Positions 7,496 to 14,334 of a stretch of 15,107 nucleotides of DNA are shown piece by piece (the first letter of the stretch is position 1; every line of letters begins with the position of its first letter). Source of the DNA: Planctomycetota bacterium (GTDB lineage Bacteria; Planctomycetota; Phycisphaerae; Tepidisphaerales; Tepidisphaeraceae); NCBI GenBank assembly GCA_023417885.1, contig JAEZED010000122.1:1-15107 (forward strand), in the 5' to 3' direction. The notes below the pieces were generated by a model. The model saw only the letters and a list, made by a program, of their open reading frames with translations, searched no databases and had not been told where the DNA came from. Made by a program: the position numbers and the translations under genes.

Positions 7496-8194
7496 ATGCA
7501 AGCCACCCAAGCCGACTCCACCGCATCGCCTCGTGAAACCACCCTCGCCGCACTGAAGTCCGCGGGCGTCGTCGCCGTCGTGCGCGCGCCCTCGGCCGAA
7601 GCCGCCGTCGGGGTCGCCCGCGCGCTCGCGGCCGGCGGGGTGCTCGCGATCGAGATCACCTTCACCGTTCCCGGCGCCGCCGACGCCATCGCGCAGGTCG
7701 CCCGCGAGCTGGAGAGCGGGCGGATCGACGAGGGGCTCGTGCTCGGGGCGGGCACGGTGGTGACGGCGGAGCAGGCGAAGGCGGCCGTCGATGCCGGGGC
7801 GCGTTTCCTCGTCAGCCCGCACGCGGTGCCGGAGGTGCTTTCCTTCGCCCGGCAGTACGGGATCGCGGCGCTGCCCGGGGCGCTGACGCCGGGGGAGGTC
7901 TTCAACGCGCACCAGCAGGGCGGGGACATCATCAAGATCTTCCCCGCGGCGCGCATGGGGCCGGACTACCTGAAGGACCTCGCCGGTCCCTACCCGCACA
8001 TCCCGCTCATGCCGACGGGCGGGGTGAGCGTTGAGAACGTCGGCCAGTGGCTCGGCGCCGGCGCGGTAGCGGTGGGGGTTGGGAGCGAGCTGGTGAACCG
8101 GCAGGCGGTGCGCGAGGGGCGCTGGGACGAGCTGACGCTTCGGGCCCGCGCCTTCGCCGAGGCGATCCACCACGCGCGCCGTTCCACCAACTGA
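7496..8194 (+). CDS. kdgA: KDPG (2-keto-3-deoxy-6-phosphogluconate) aldolase
   Basis: The 232-aa protein is a class I Eda/KdgA aldolase that cleaves KDPG to pyruvate and glyceraldehyde-3-phosphate in the cytoplasm; many relatives also cleave 4-hydroxy-2-oxoglutarate. The Schiff-base lysine is K147 in DIIKIFPA and the general-base glutamate is E53 in AIEITFTVP. GAGTVVT, FLVSPH, ALPGALTPGE and PTGGVSVENV are standard family motifs, and the phosphate-binding glycines are present. Length is close to the family norm (about 210) with a short N-terminal extension. The ATG at 7496 is the only reasonable start before the conserved core; its Shine-Dalgarno is weak. It forms an operon with kdgK 30 bp downstream and is divergent from GH97. 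A candidate operator overlaps the upstream gap. The setting suggests use for hexuronate breakdown rather than glucose alone. Confidence 0.95.
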   Translation: MQATQADSTASPRETTLAALKSAGVVAVVRAPSAEAAVGVARALAAGGVLAIEITFTVPGAADAIAQVARELESGRIDEGLVLGAGTVVTAEQAKAAVDAGARFLVSPHAVPEVLSFARQYGIAALPGALTPGEVFNAHQQGGDIIKIFPAARMGPDYLKDLAGPYPHIPLMPTGGVSVENVGQWLGAGAVAVGVGSELVNRQAVREGRWDELTLRARAFAEAIHHARRSTN

Positions 8195-8212
8195 TTCGCA
8201 CACACCAGGATG

Positions 8213-8218
8213 AAGGAG
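8213..8218 (+). promoter_or_regulatory. Shine-Dalgarno AAGGAG that fixes the kdgK start
   Basis: AAGGAG lies 6 bp before the ATG at 8225. An in-frame ATG at 8210 overlaps this ribosome binding site and has none of its own, so 8225 is the better start. Confidence 0.75.
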
Positions 8219-8224
8219 AGAAAG

Positions 8225-9274
8225 ATGGCGGCAGTGCCGACGGATCGAGTCGATGCAACGCCGGAGGTAGTCACCTTCGGCGAGATCATGCTGCGCCTGG
8301 CAACGCCGGGCCACCTGCGGTTCGCCCAGGCGCCGCACCTGGTGATGACCTTCGGTGGGGGGGAAGCCAACGTCGCCGTCTCCCTCGCCAACTACGGCAT
8401 GCCCGCTTCCTTCGTCACGCGGCTGCCCGCCAACGACATCGCGGACCGCTGCATCGCGGAGCTGCGCGGCCTGGGCGTCGAGACGCGGCACATCCTGCGC
8501 GGCGGGGAGCGCATGGGGATCTACTTCCTCGAGTCCGGCGCCGGCCCGCGGGCGTCGAAGGTGATCTACGACCGCGCCGGCGCCGCCGTCGCGCAGATGA
8601 AGGCAGGCGATGTCGACTGGCCCGCCGTCTTCCGCGGTGCGAAGTGGTTTCACTGGACGGGCATCACCCCCGCCCTCGGCGACGGCCCTGCGGCGGCGGT
8701 GCGCGAGGCGTGCGAGGCCGCGAAGGCCGCGGGGCTCACCGTCTCCACCGACCTCAACTACCGCAAGAAGCTCTGGAGCCGCGAGAAGGCGGGCGAGGTG
8801 ATGGGGGGGCTGATGCAGTACGTCGATGTCTGCATCGCCAACGAGGAGGACGCCGAAAGCGTCTTCAACATCAAGGGCGCGCACGTCGAATCGGGGAAGA
8901 TCGAGCGCGAGGTCTACGCCGACGTCGCCCGCCAGCTCCACGAGCGCTTCGGCTTCAAGCAGGTGGCCATCACGCTGCGCGAGAGCATCAGCGCCAGCCG
9001 CAACGGATGGAGCGCGATGCTCTTCGCGGACGGCCGGCCCCACTTCGCCCGGCGCTACGAGATCGAGATCGTCGACCGCGTCGGCGGGGGGGACAGCTTC
9101 GCCGCCGGGCTCATCTACGCGCTGCGGAAGGGGATGGACACGCAGCACGCGATTGACTGGGCCACCGCGGCCAGCGCGCTCAAGCACACCATCCCCGGCG
9201 ACTTCAACCGCGCGAGCGTAGCGGAGGTGGATCAACTCGCCGCCGGCGACGCCTCCGGCCGTGTGCAGCGTTGA
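8225..9274 (+). CDS. kdgK: 2-keto-3-deoxygluconate kinase (PfkB family)
   Basis: The 349-aa product belongs to the PfkB/ribokinase family and most resembles KDG kinases, which phosphorylate 2-keto-3-deoxygluconate to KDPG with ATP. Visible features are the N-terminal VVTFGEIMLRLATP, the substrate-binding MTFGGGEANVAVSLANYG, STDLNYRKKLWS in the middle, IANEEDA and the signature VDRVGGGDSFAAGLIYAL, where D290 is the catalytic base. It follows kdgA by 30 bp on the same strand, and its product is the KdgA substrate, which strongly supports the pair. The start at 8225 is chosen for its AAGGAG site. A related sugar kinase specificity is possible but less likely in this context. A TAGACACAGATT-type repeat begins about 20 bp after the stop. 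Confidence 0.93.
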   Translation: MAAVPTDRVDATPEVVTFGEIMLRLATPGHLRFAQAPHLVMTFGGGEANVAVSLANYGMPASFVTRLPANDIADRCIAELRGLGVETRHILRGGERMGIYFLESGAGPRASKVIYDRAGAAVAQMKAGDVDWPAVFRGAKWFHWTGITPALGDGPAAAVREACEAAKAAGLTVSTDLNYRKKLWSREKAGEVMGGLMQYVDVCIANEEDAESVFNIKGAHVESGKIEREVYADVARQLHERFGFKQVAITLRESISASRNGWSAMLFADGRPHFARRYEIEIVDRVGGGDSFAAGLIYALRKGMDTQHAIDWATAASALKHTIPGDFNRASVAEVDQLAAGDASGRVQR

Positions 9275-9529
9275 CGCGCGTCAGCCGGATGAGTCACAGA
9301 TCTGCACGGCTAGACACAGATTCACACAGATCCGGATCGAATGCGGCGGCATGTGATTGCGATGAGGCCATGGCTTCAACAGCCTGGCGTCCGACGAGTA
9401 GCCGATGGTGGGGATGCTCACGCCGTCAGGCACTATCGATGCCGTGCTCAATCAAAGCCGGCGTGGAAGCAGAACTCGGCGACGCAGCACTCCGGCCTCG
9501 GATCTGGGCACATCTGTGTCAATCTGTGG
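9275..9529. other. Intergenic stretch between kdgK and a small convergent gene
   Basis: These 255 bp separate the plus-strand kdgK from a minus-strand gene ending at 9530. Both edges carry CACAGATT-type repeats in opposite orientation. The middle (about 9336-9508) has short open frames in several phases, but none has a ribosome binding site or recognisable content. I see no RNA gene or terminator with a T-run. Confidence 0.5.
9294..9332 (+). repeat. CACAGATT-type dispersed repeat, plus orientation
   Basis: The segment contains TCACAGATCTGCACGG followed by TAGACACAGATTCACACAGA at 9311. It is a diverged copy of the sequences read on the minus strand at 9532-9509 and 10435-10402. It lies just after the kdgK stop. 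Confidence 0.7.
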
Positions 9530-9534
9530 CTACT
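9509..9534 (-). repeat. TAGCCACAGATT-type repeat overlapping a stop codon
   Basis: Read on the minus strand from 9532 the sequence is TAGCCACAGATTGACACAGA and onward. Its first three bases are the stop codon of the gene ending at 9530. The copy at 10435-10402 starts the same way. Confidence 0.75.
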
Positions 9535-9862
9535 GCGCCGGCTGGTTGATGAACCCGATCCGCCGGACGGCCTCGCATTCCTCGGGCGAGAGCAGCGCCA
9601 TGGCGATGGCGCGGAGGTTATCGCAGGCGACGAGGAGGTCGGCGACGGAGTCGGTCTCCTCGATCTGCGGCGGCGGGGTGACGCATCGGCCGGTCGTAAG
9701 CGCGAGCGTGTCCTCCAGGAGCTTCTTCGCGTGTCGGTAGGTGCGCGGCCCCGGCTCGCGGCCGACCTGCATGATGAACCGCAGCGAGTCGGAGAGCGCC
9801 GCAAGCTGGTGGTGAAGGATGAACTGCTCGGAACTCGAGCAGACGATCATGTCAGATTCCAT
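9530..9862 (-). CDS. Small hypothetical protein
   Basis: A 110-aa protein is read if translation starts at the ATG at 9862 (MESDMIVCSSSEQF). The frame stays open upstream to 10006, but that part is Arg/Pro/Ala-rich, runs through the hairpin at 9935-9955 and looks non-coding. The body is predicted mostly helical (ILHHQLAALSDSLRFIMQVG, then YRHAKKLLEDTLAL), has no signal peptide or membrane segment, and is acidic near EETDSVADLL. I do not recognise a family. No clear Shine-Dalgarno is visible; ATG at 9850 is an alternative. Its TAG stop is the first three bases of a dispersed repeat. It is divergent from the next small gene. Confidence 0.55.
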   Translation of the reverse strand: MESDMIVCSSSEQFILHHQLAALSDSLRFIMQVGREPGPRTYRHAKKLLEDTLALTTGRCVTPPPQIEETDSVADLLVACDNLRAIAMALLSPEECEAVRRIGFINQPAQ

Positions 9863-9934
9863 GCCGGGATTATGCGATAAAGGCGGAGGCCTCGCCATCA
9901 CGACTGACCCGCGCGATCGCCATCGCCCCGCGTT

Positions 9935-9955
9935 CCCGGGGCTTCGAGCCCCGGG
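9935..9955. repeat. Strong hairpin CCCGGGGCT-TCG-AGCCCCGGG
   Basis: A perfect 9-bp GC-rich stem closes a 3-base TCG loop. It sits in the 163-bp gap between two divergent small genes, so it is not at an obvious transcript end and no T-run follows. The shape recalls REP-like elements that recur in planctomycete intergenic DNA, which is my recollection rather than something shown here. Confidence 0.7.
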
Positions 9956-10025
9956 GCAACGGGCCGCCATTGGTATCTCAAGCGCCGAGAGAGCTACGGT
10001 TCGCATGCACCGATAGACTGGAAGT

Positions 10026-10376
10026 GTGACGGCACACGAAGCGCAGGATGTGATCGAAGCTTACCTGGATCGGAACAACAGATCCGGGTACGACGTTGCC
10101 GTCACTTCCGTCTCTTCCGAACGCGCTCATGTGGACGTGACGGTCACCTTCCTCGCCGGCCGGAGATACTGCTGTGCAGAGCCCGGCTGCCACCTTCCAT
10201 GGGAAGCGGCCAGTGTCGTCAAGTTCGCAGCGGGAATGGGCATCACTCTGCCACCCCGACTCACGATCGGCTGGCATGTAGTTGTCAAAGAAGGCGCGCT
10301 TCTTGAATGCTTACGCTCGCGCGCCGGTGGATCGCTCGAGTCTGACGCCTACGAATACGATCACGTGACCCGCTGA
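10026..10376 (+). CDS. Small hypothetical protein with CCAEPGC segment
   Basis: The 116-aa product starts at GTG 10026, the first possible start after an in-frame TAG at 10014-10016. It has balanced composition with an amphipathic N-terminal helix (EAQDVIEAYLDRNN), two likely beta strands (YDVAVTSVSS and VDVTVTFLAG) and a Cys-rich turn RRYCCAEPGCHLPW that could bind metal or form a disulfide. There is no signal peptide or membrane span. I do not recognise the family, and the Shine-Dalgarno is poor (GGAAG lies too close to the start). It stands alone between the divergent small gene and the convergent GH67 gene, and may be part of a repeat-bounded insert. Confidence 0.6.
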   Translation: MTAHEAQDVIEAYLDRNNRSGYDVAVTSVSSERAHVDVTVTFLAGRRYCCAEPGCHLPWEAASVVKFAAGMGITLPPRLTIGWHVVVKEGALLECLRSRAGGSLESDAYEYDHVTR

Positions 10377-10401
10377 TCGTGCGGACGCGTCCTTCCCTCT
10401 T

Positions 10402-10435
10402 CCCAATCCGTGCCAATCTGTGAAATCCGTGGCTA
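10402..10435 (-). repeat. TAGCCACGGATT-type repeat overlapping the GH67 stop
   Basis: On the minus strand from 10435 the sequence begins TAGCCACGGATTTCACAGAT and continues with TGGCACGGATTGGG. The leading TAG is the stop codon of the GH67 gene. It aligns with the copy at 9532-9509 in the same orientation. Confidence 0.75.
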
Positions 10436-12583
10436 CTCCGGCTCTCCGCCGTCGACGTCGGAGCGGATGCGGTTCTGCTCGTCCGGGATGGCTGACAGCT
10501 CGAAGAGGAAGCGGGTCATCGTGTCGCGCCAGTGGGCGGCGTGGACGACCTGCTCGTCGAGCTTCGCGAGCACCAGCGCGTGACGCTCCGCGTCGATCCG
10601 CCCCTCCAGCGACGCCCACGCCTCGCGAAGCGACCTCGCCTGCTCCACGCCGTCGAAGTAAGAGTCGTAGAGGCGCTGGATGACCGTTCCGCCGTCCGGA
10701 AGGGGGTGTTTCCACGGGAGGTGATGGAAGAAGAGCAGGAGGCCGATGAGCGTCGTCGCCGGGTCTTCATAGATCTCGCCTGCGGGCGCGTGATACTGCG
10801 CCGTGTACCCGCTGCCGGTGGCCTGTGTGCGGTCGAAGCCGATGCCTTGCTTATCCGCGCGGTGATATGCATGCCGCAGGTGCGGGGCCGGGTCGAAGTG
10901 CGTCGGCGGATCGTGCAGCACGCCGAGCCCCATCGGCGAGGTGTACGCCTCGTACACGGGCCACGATCGCATCAGCATCCCGGTGATCGTCTCGACGACC
11001 GTCGCGTCGTGCCCGAACGTCTGGCGCGTCCATTCGTCGGCGAGAGCGCCGGACTCCAGCGAGGGGTTCCACGCAAGCCGGCCATAGCCGTACAGGTTGG
11101 CCATGTGCAGCGGATGGCCGAGCCACCATCGATCCTCCCCGACATTCACGACCGCCGTGATGCCGCTGTGCGCGTGACCGAACAGGGAACCATCCACCAC
11201 GCGCGCGACGGTCGATCCCTCGCCGCGCGCGTGCGTGTCGAAGTCGAGGACCTGCTTCCACATCGGCACGAGCCAGCAGAGGTGCACATCGTGCCCGGTG
11301 TACTCTTGTGTCACCTGGAGCTCGAGCATCACGCTCGTCTCCGGCATCGCTCCCAGCAGCGGGTTCACCGGCTCGCGCACCTGGAAGTCGAGCGGCCCGT
11401 GCTTCACCTGCACGATGACATTCTCTGCAAAGCGCCCGTCGAGGGGGCGGAAGTGGTCCCAGGCCATCTTCGCGCGGTCGGTGCCGTCGTTCTGGTAGAC
11501 GAAGCTGCGCCAGATCACCAGCCCCCCATGCGGCACCAGGGCCTCGCCGAGCATGTTCGCCCCGTCGGCATGATCACGCCCGTACTGGTAAGGGCCGGGC
11601 TGCCCCTCGCTGTCGGCCTTCACGACGAACCCGCCGAAGTCCGGGATGAGGCGGTAGATCTCCGCCGCCTTCGCCGTCCACCACTCGCGCACGCGCGGGT
11701 CGAGCGGGTCGGCGGTGTCGAGCCCGCCCAGGGCGATCGGGCTGTTGAAGCCGACGGCGAGGTAGAGGCGCACGCCGTATCGCCTGAACGGCTCCGCCAG
11801 CGCCGCGGCCTTCGCGAGATGCTTGGCGTCGAGGATGCGGATGTTGCTTCCCTTGCCGGCGTTGACGTTGTTCACGCAGATGCCGTTGATGCCAACCGAC
11901 GCGAGAAGGCGGGCGTATTCCTCGTAGCGCGGCTCGAGGGCGGGCAGGCGCTCCCAGTGGAAGATGCTGCGCCCGGCGTACCCGCGCTCGACGCTGCCGT
12001 CGAGGTTGTCCCACTGGTTGACCATGCGCAGCCCGATCGACGGCGCGTCGCGCACGTCGAGTTGAGCGATCGCGTCGTGCAGCGCCATCCGGCGCAGCAG
12101 GGCAAACGCGCCGTAGAGCGCACCGCGATCGTCGGGCGCCGCGATGACGATGCAATGTCGATCGTCGATCTCCATCCGCCGCAGGATGAACCCCTCCGGC
12201 CGAAGCGGTCTGACGTCGGCATCGGCGGCGCGCATCACCTGCTGCGCGACATGCGCATCCCCGACGCTGATCACGATGTCGCCCGGCGCGGGCTCGGCCG
12301 ACGCATCAGCGACCCCGATCGGCTGGTCGAGCAGGCTCGTCAGCCCCCGCGCCAGTTCCCGCGCAACCGACTCGAGGATCGCGGTCGACTTGCCATCGAT
12401 CACCACCCGCCGCGCCGCCTCGCGATACTCCGTGAGGCGCTCGACATCCTTGACGGGCGTGTAGCGCAGCCAGGCGGCGTCAGCCGGCTCGGCCGTGGCT
12501 GCAATCGCGGGGAGCACGAGCAGGGCGACGCACAGTAGACAGAGCCTGGCTGCGGCGGCGGGGCTGATGAGCGGATGCGGCAT
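10433..12583 (-). CDS. aguA: Secreted GH67 alpha-glucuronidase
   Basis: The 716-aa protein is an alpha-glucuronidase that removes (4-O-methyl)glucuronic acid from the non-reducing end of xylo-oligosaccharides. A signal peptide is evident (residues 1-31, LCLLCVALLVLPAIAATA). Residues ~35-170 match the GH67 N-terminal domain. The catalytic barrel follows from SIGLRMVNQWDNLDGSVERG. The catalytic acid is E326 in VKADSEGQPGP; the two carboxylates that act as base are D399 in HGPLDFQVREP and E427 in LQVTQEYTG. The spacings, 73 and 28, equal those I recall for Cellvibrio GlcA67A (E292, D365, E393). The C-terminal helical domain includes LLLFFHHLPWKHPLPDG, also typical. The regulator gene lies upstream on the same strand. 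The signal peptide suggests export, whereas several GH67 enzymes are intracellular. Its TAG stop is part of a dispersed repeat. No clear Shine-Dalgarno is seen. Confidence 0.96.
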   Translation of the reverse strand: MPHPLISPAAAARLCLLCVALLVLPAIAATAEPADAAWLRYTPVKDVERLTEYREAARRVVIDGKSTAILESVARELARGLTSLLDQPIGVADASAEPAPGDIVISVGDAHVAQQVMRAADADVRPLRPEGFILRRMEIDDRHCIVIAAPDDRGALYGAFALLRRMALHDAIAQLDVRDAPSIGLRMVNQWDNLDGSVERGYAGRSIFHWERLPALEPRYEEYARLLASVGINGICVNNVNAGKGSNIRILDAKHLAKAAALAEPFRRYGVRLYLAVGFNSPIALGGLDTADPLDPRVREWWTAKAAEIYRLIPDFGGFVVKADSEGQPGPYQYGRDHADGANMLGEALVPHGGLVIWRSFVYQNDGTDRAKMAWDHFRPLDGRFAENVIVQVKHGPLDFQVREPVNPLLGAMPETSVMLELQVTQEYTGHDVHLCWLVPMWKQVLDFDTHARGEGSTVARVVDGSLFGHAHSGITAVVNVGEDRWWLGHPLHMANLYGYGRLAWNPSLESGALADEWTRQTFGHDATVVETITGMLMRSWPVYEAYTSPMGLGVLHDPPTHFDPAPHLRHAYHRADKQGIGFDRTQATGSGYTAQYHAPAGEIYEDPATTLIGLLLFFHHLPWKHPLPDGGTVIQRLYDSYFDGVEQARSLREAWASLEGRIDAERHALVLAKLDEQVVHAAHWRDTMTRFLFELSAIPDEQNRIRSDVDGGEPE

Positions 12584-12711
12584 GTGCGCAGCTTAGCGGG
12601 AGGGCGGGGGCATCCAATCCTGGTGCGCGCGGGAGCGCGTGGAGCAGGCGTATGCGCGTGGTCTGGCGCCGTGAAACCCGCATAGCAGCCCGCCATCGCA
12701 CGTGCGCGAAT

Positions 12712-12727
12712 TGTTCCACGTGGAACA
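12712..12727. other. parS: Perfect parS (ParB centromere) site match
   Basis: TGTTCCACGTGGAACA is a perfect 16-bp palindrome and fits the bacterial parS consensus TGTTNCACGTGNAACA at every fixed position. It is, as I recall, identical to the Pseudomonas parS sequence. It is embedded in a larger dyad: TGCGCGAA at 12703-12710 and TTCGCGCA at 12728-12735 are exact complements, with one unpaired T at 12711. Chromosomal ParB binds such sites to organise and segregate the origin region. No parA or parB gene is in the window. Confidence 0.8.
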
Positions 12728-12739
12728 TTCGCGCAAAGG

Positions 12740-12771
12740 TGGTGCGCGCCTGCGCTCACCGGCGCGCACCA
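12740..12771. repeat. Perfect 11-bp inverted repeat beside parS
   Basis: TGGTGCGCGCC at 12740-12750 and GGCGCGCACCA at 12761-12771 pair perfectly around a 10-bp loop. A third copy of TGGTGCGCGC is at 12621-12630, on the other side of parS. It could be an operator, a REP-like element or an accessory centromere sequence. Confidence 0.7.
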
Positions 12772-12790
12772 GCAGGCGGAAGGATCGACG

Positions 12791-12847
12791 GCAGAGGCTG
12801 GAAGCCTCTGCTACCACGCGCGGGGTGAAGACAGCACGCCTCTGCTA
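12791..12847. repeat. GCAGAGGCT hairpin plus half copy at the regulator stop
   Basis: GCAGAGGCT at 12791-12799 and AGCCTCTGC at 12803-12811 form a perfect 9-bp stem with a 3-base loop. GCCTCTGCTA at 12804-12813 recurs at 12838-12847, where its last three bases (CTA) are the TAG stop of the minus-strand regulator. The hairpin is about 35 bp beyond that stop and may act as a terminator-like structure, though it lacks a T-run. Confidence 0.75.
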
Positions 12848-14116
12848 CTTTGGCGCGCGGGCGCCGGGCTGGTGCTGACGCCGGAACTCGACGGGGCTCA
12901 TCCCCTCGAGCCGGCGGAAGACCATCCGGAAGCGACGCAGGTCGTGGAAGCCGCACTGGCGCGCGATGTTCGTCAGCTTCATCCGCTGCGGGCGAACCAG
13001 CAACTGTTTGGCGTACTCCACGCGCGCGCGGCAGATGTACTGGTGCGGCGTGCAGCCGAGGGCGCGCTTGAAGTTCAGCTCCAGGCTGCGCCGCGTGATC
13101 CGCGTCTCACGCAGCATCGCCTCCACGCCGAAGTTCTCGCGCAGGTGCTCACGCACGTAGGCCGCCGCCCGCGCGACCGCGGGGTGGTCGATGATCTGCA
13201 CGTCCGTCGAGCGCCGGCGCACGACCGCCTTCGGGTCGATGAGCTGGTCCTCGGCGGGAGGCTCGCGCCCGGCCATCAGGTCGTCGAGCAACCGCGCCGA
13301 CTCGTAGCCGACGCGGTACCAGTCGCACGCGATGCTGGAGATCGGCGGCTCGCTGAACTCGCAGGCGACCTGGTCATTGTCGACGCCGAGTACGGCGACG
13401 TCCTCCGGGACGCGCAGCCCCGCCTGCCGGCAGGCGTCGACGACCATGCGCGCCCGCTGGTCGTGCGCCGCGAAGAGGCCGACGGGCGTCTGGAGCTGGC
13501 TCACCCACGCCAGGAGTTGTCCCATCTCGTCCTGCCACGGGCGGTTGGGGCTCAGAGAGCTGGGCGACATGCGAATCGAGCAGTCGCGCGACTTGTTCAC
13601 GCCGCGCTCAGCCAGCCGCTCGAGAAAGCCGTTGCCGCGATCCCGCGCGTAGATCGCCTGGCGCAGCCCGTAGTACGCGAACCGCGAGAATCCGCAGGCG
13701 AGCAGGTGATCCGCCGCGAGTCGACCGACCGCCTTGTTGTTCACCATCACGCGCGGGACGCCCGGGTTCTTCATGGCGCCGGAAAAGGTGACGACCGGCA
13801 CATCGAGCCGCTTGGCGGCCTCCCGGTCGGCGGAGTTGAGCAGGACCGCGATGATCCCGTTTCCCTGCCAGCCTGCGAGGCTCTGGAGGGGCATGGTGAC
13901 GGCCTCGGGGCTGGTGGTGAATAGCCAAGGGCCGTGGGATCGCGCATAATCCGCGATGCCCTGCACGACCGGGTGAAGGTGGGCAAGGCCCACGGGAAAG
14001 GCGAGGGCGATGTGCCTGGTCTTGCCGTTGGGCGGCTGGGGCGCGGGTGCCGGGCCCAGGCCGGCCAGATCGATCCGGGGCACTCGGGTGGGGTTTTTCC
14101 GGTTCTTCTGGGCCAT
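12845..14116 (-). CDS. xylR: XylR-like AraC-family transcriptional regulator
   Basis: From the ATG at 14116 the product is 423 aa, near the ~390 of E. coli XylR. Residues ~30-300 form a LacI/periplasmic-binding-type sugar sensor (HIALAFPVGLAHLHPVVQGI, then PVGLFAAHDQRARMVVDACRQ and VAVLGVDNDQ). Residues ~310-415 are a two-helix-turn-helix AraC domain (VARAAAYVREHLRENF, then LTNIARQCGFHDLRRFRMVFRR). Such proteins bind xylose or related sugars and activate or repress sugar-use genes. The frame stays open upstream to 14380, but that part is Cys/Arg-rich, reads into the PEP-CTERM ribosome binding region and is unlikely to be translated. It is upstream of GH67 on the same strand and divergent from the PEP-CTERM gene, so both are possible targets. 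Its TAG stop falls in a dispersed repeat. The effector sugar cannot be read from sequence. Confidence 0.93.
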   Translation of the reverse strand: MAQKNRKNPTRVPRIDLAGLGPAPAPQPPNGKTRHIALAFPVGLAHLHPVVQGIADYARSHGPWLFTTSPEAVTMPLQSLAGWQGNGIIAVLLNSADREAAKRLDVPVVTFSGAMKNPGVPRVMVNNKAVGRLAADHLLACGFSRFAYYGLRQAIYARDRGNGFLERLAERGVNKSRDCSIRMSPSSLSPNRPWQDEMGQLLAWVSQLQTPVGLFAAHDQRARMVVDACRQAGLRVPEDVAVLGVDNDQVACEFSEPPISSIACDWYRVGYESARLLDDLMAGREPPAEDQLIDPKAVVRRRSTDVQIIDHPAVARAAAYVREHLRENFGVEAMLRETRITRRSLELNFKRALGCTPHQYICRARVEYAKQLLVRPQRMKLTNIARQCGFHDLRRFRMVFRRLEGMSPVEFRRQHQPGARAPK

Positions 14117-14334
14117 CTGGGGGTTCGTGGGCTTCGCACAGGATCCTACGCAATTCGGCCCATCGCAGGCGCAAATGGGTTCTTGATTATGCGCGAAAGC
14201 GCTGCAGACTGCACAAGGAAATTCCGCGGATCCGCGCGGAGGGGTGGGATCAGGGCCTTTTTCGGAGCGGCGGGCAGTGTGTCCTCCGCCCGCCTGCGAA
14301 CACAACTCATGTCCGAACTCTCGGAGAGGAAAGA
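14117..14334. promoter_or_regulatory. Divergent promoter region between regulator and PEP-CTERM gene
   Basis: This 218-bp gap must hold promoters in both directions. GAAAGCGCT at 14195-14203 matches half of the LacI-family operator GAAAGCGCTTTC, and TCCGCGGA lies near 14222-14229. These are weak candidates. GGAGAGG at 14323-14329 is a convincing Shine-Dalgarno 5 bp before the ATG at 14335. Confidence 0.4.

Larger units (their letters stand above)
12584..12844. other. Dyad-rich intergenic region upstream of GH67
   Basis: This 261-bp stretch between the XylR-like gene and GH67 holds no supported gene. It contains, in order, a TGGTGCGCGC copy at 12621, the parS-like palindrome at 12703-12735, an 11-bp inverted repeat at 12740-12771, a 9-bp stem hairpin at 12791-12811 and a second GCCTCTGCTA copy ending at the regulator stop. 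The GH67 promoter should lie here, but I cannot place it. Confidence 0.6.

Noticed and set aside
5802..7556. Long open frame antisense to GH97 (584 codons)
   Set aside because: Arg-rich shadow with no motif; GH97 on the other strand is clear.
7469..9235. Long open frame antisense to kdgA and kdgK (588 codons)
   Set aside because: No domain content; the plus-strand frames carry catalytic motifs and ribosome binding sites.
10532..12538. Long open frame antisense to GH67 (668 codons)
   Set aside because: Low-complexity Arg/Val/His-rich translation, fully explained as a shadow of the GH67 gene.
12480..12728. Minus-strand frame starting MFHVEQF at the parS palindrome
   Set aside because: It overlaps the GH67 signal peptide and the rest is low complexity. 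The MFHVE start is simply the translation of the parS sequence.
14195..14203. GAAAGCGCT as a LacI-family operator
   Set aside because: Only one half of the dyad is present and the second half does not match, so it was noted in the promoter entry but not called as an operator.
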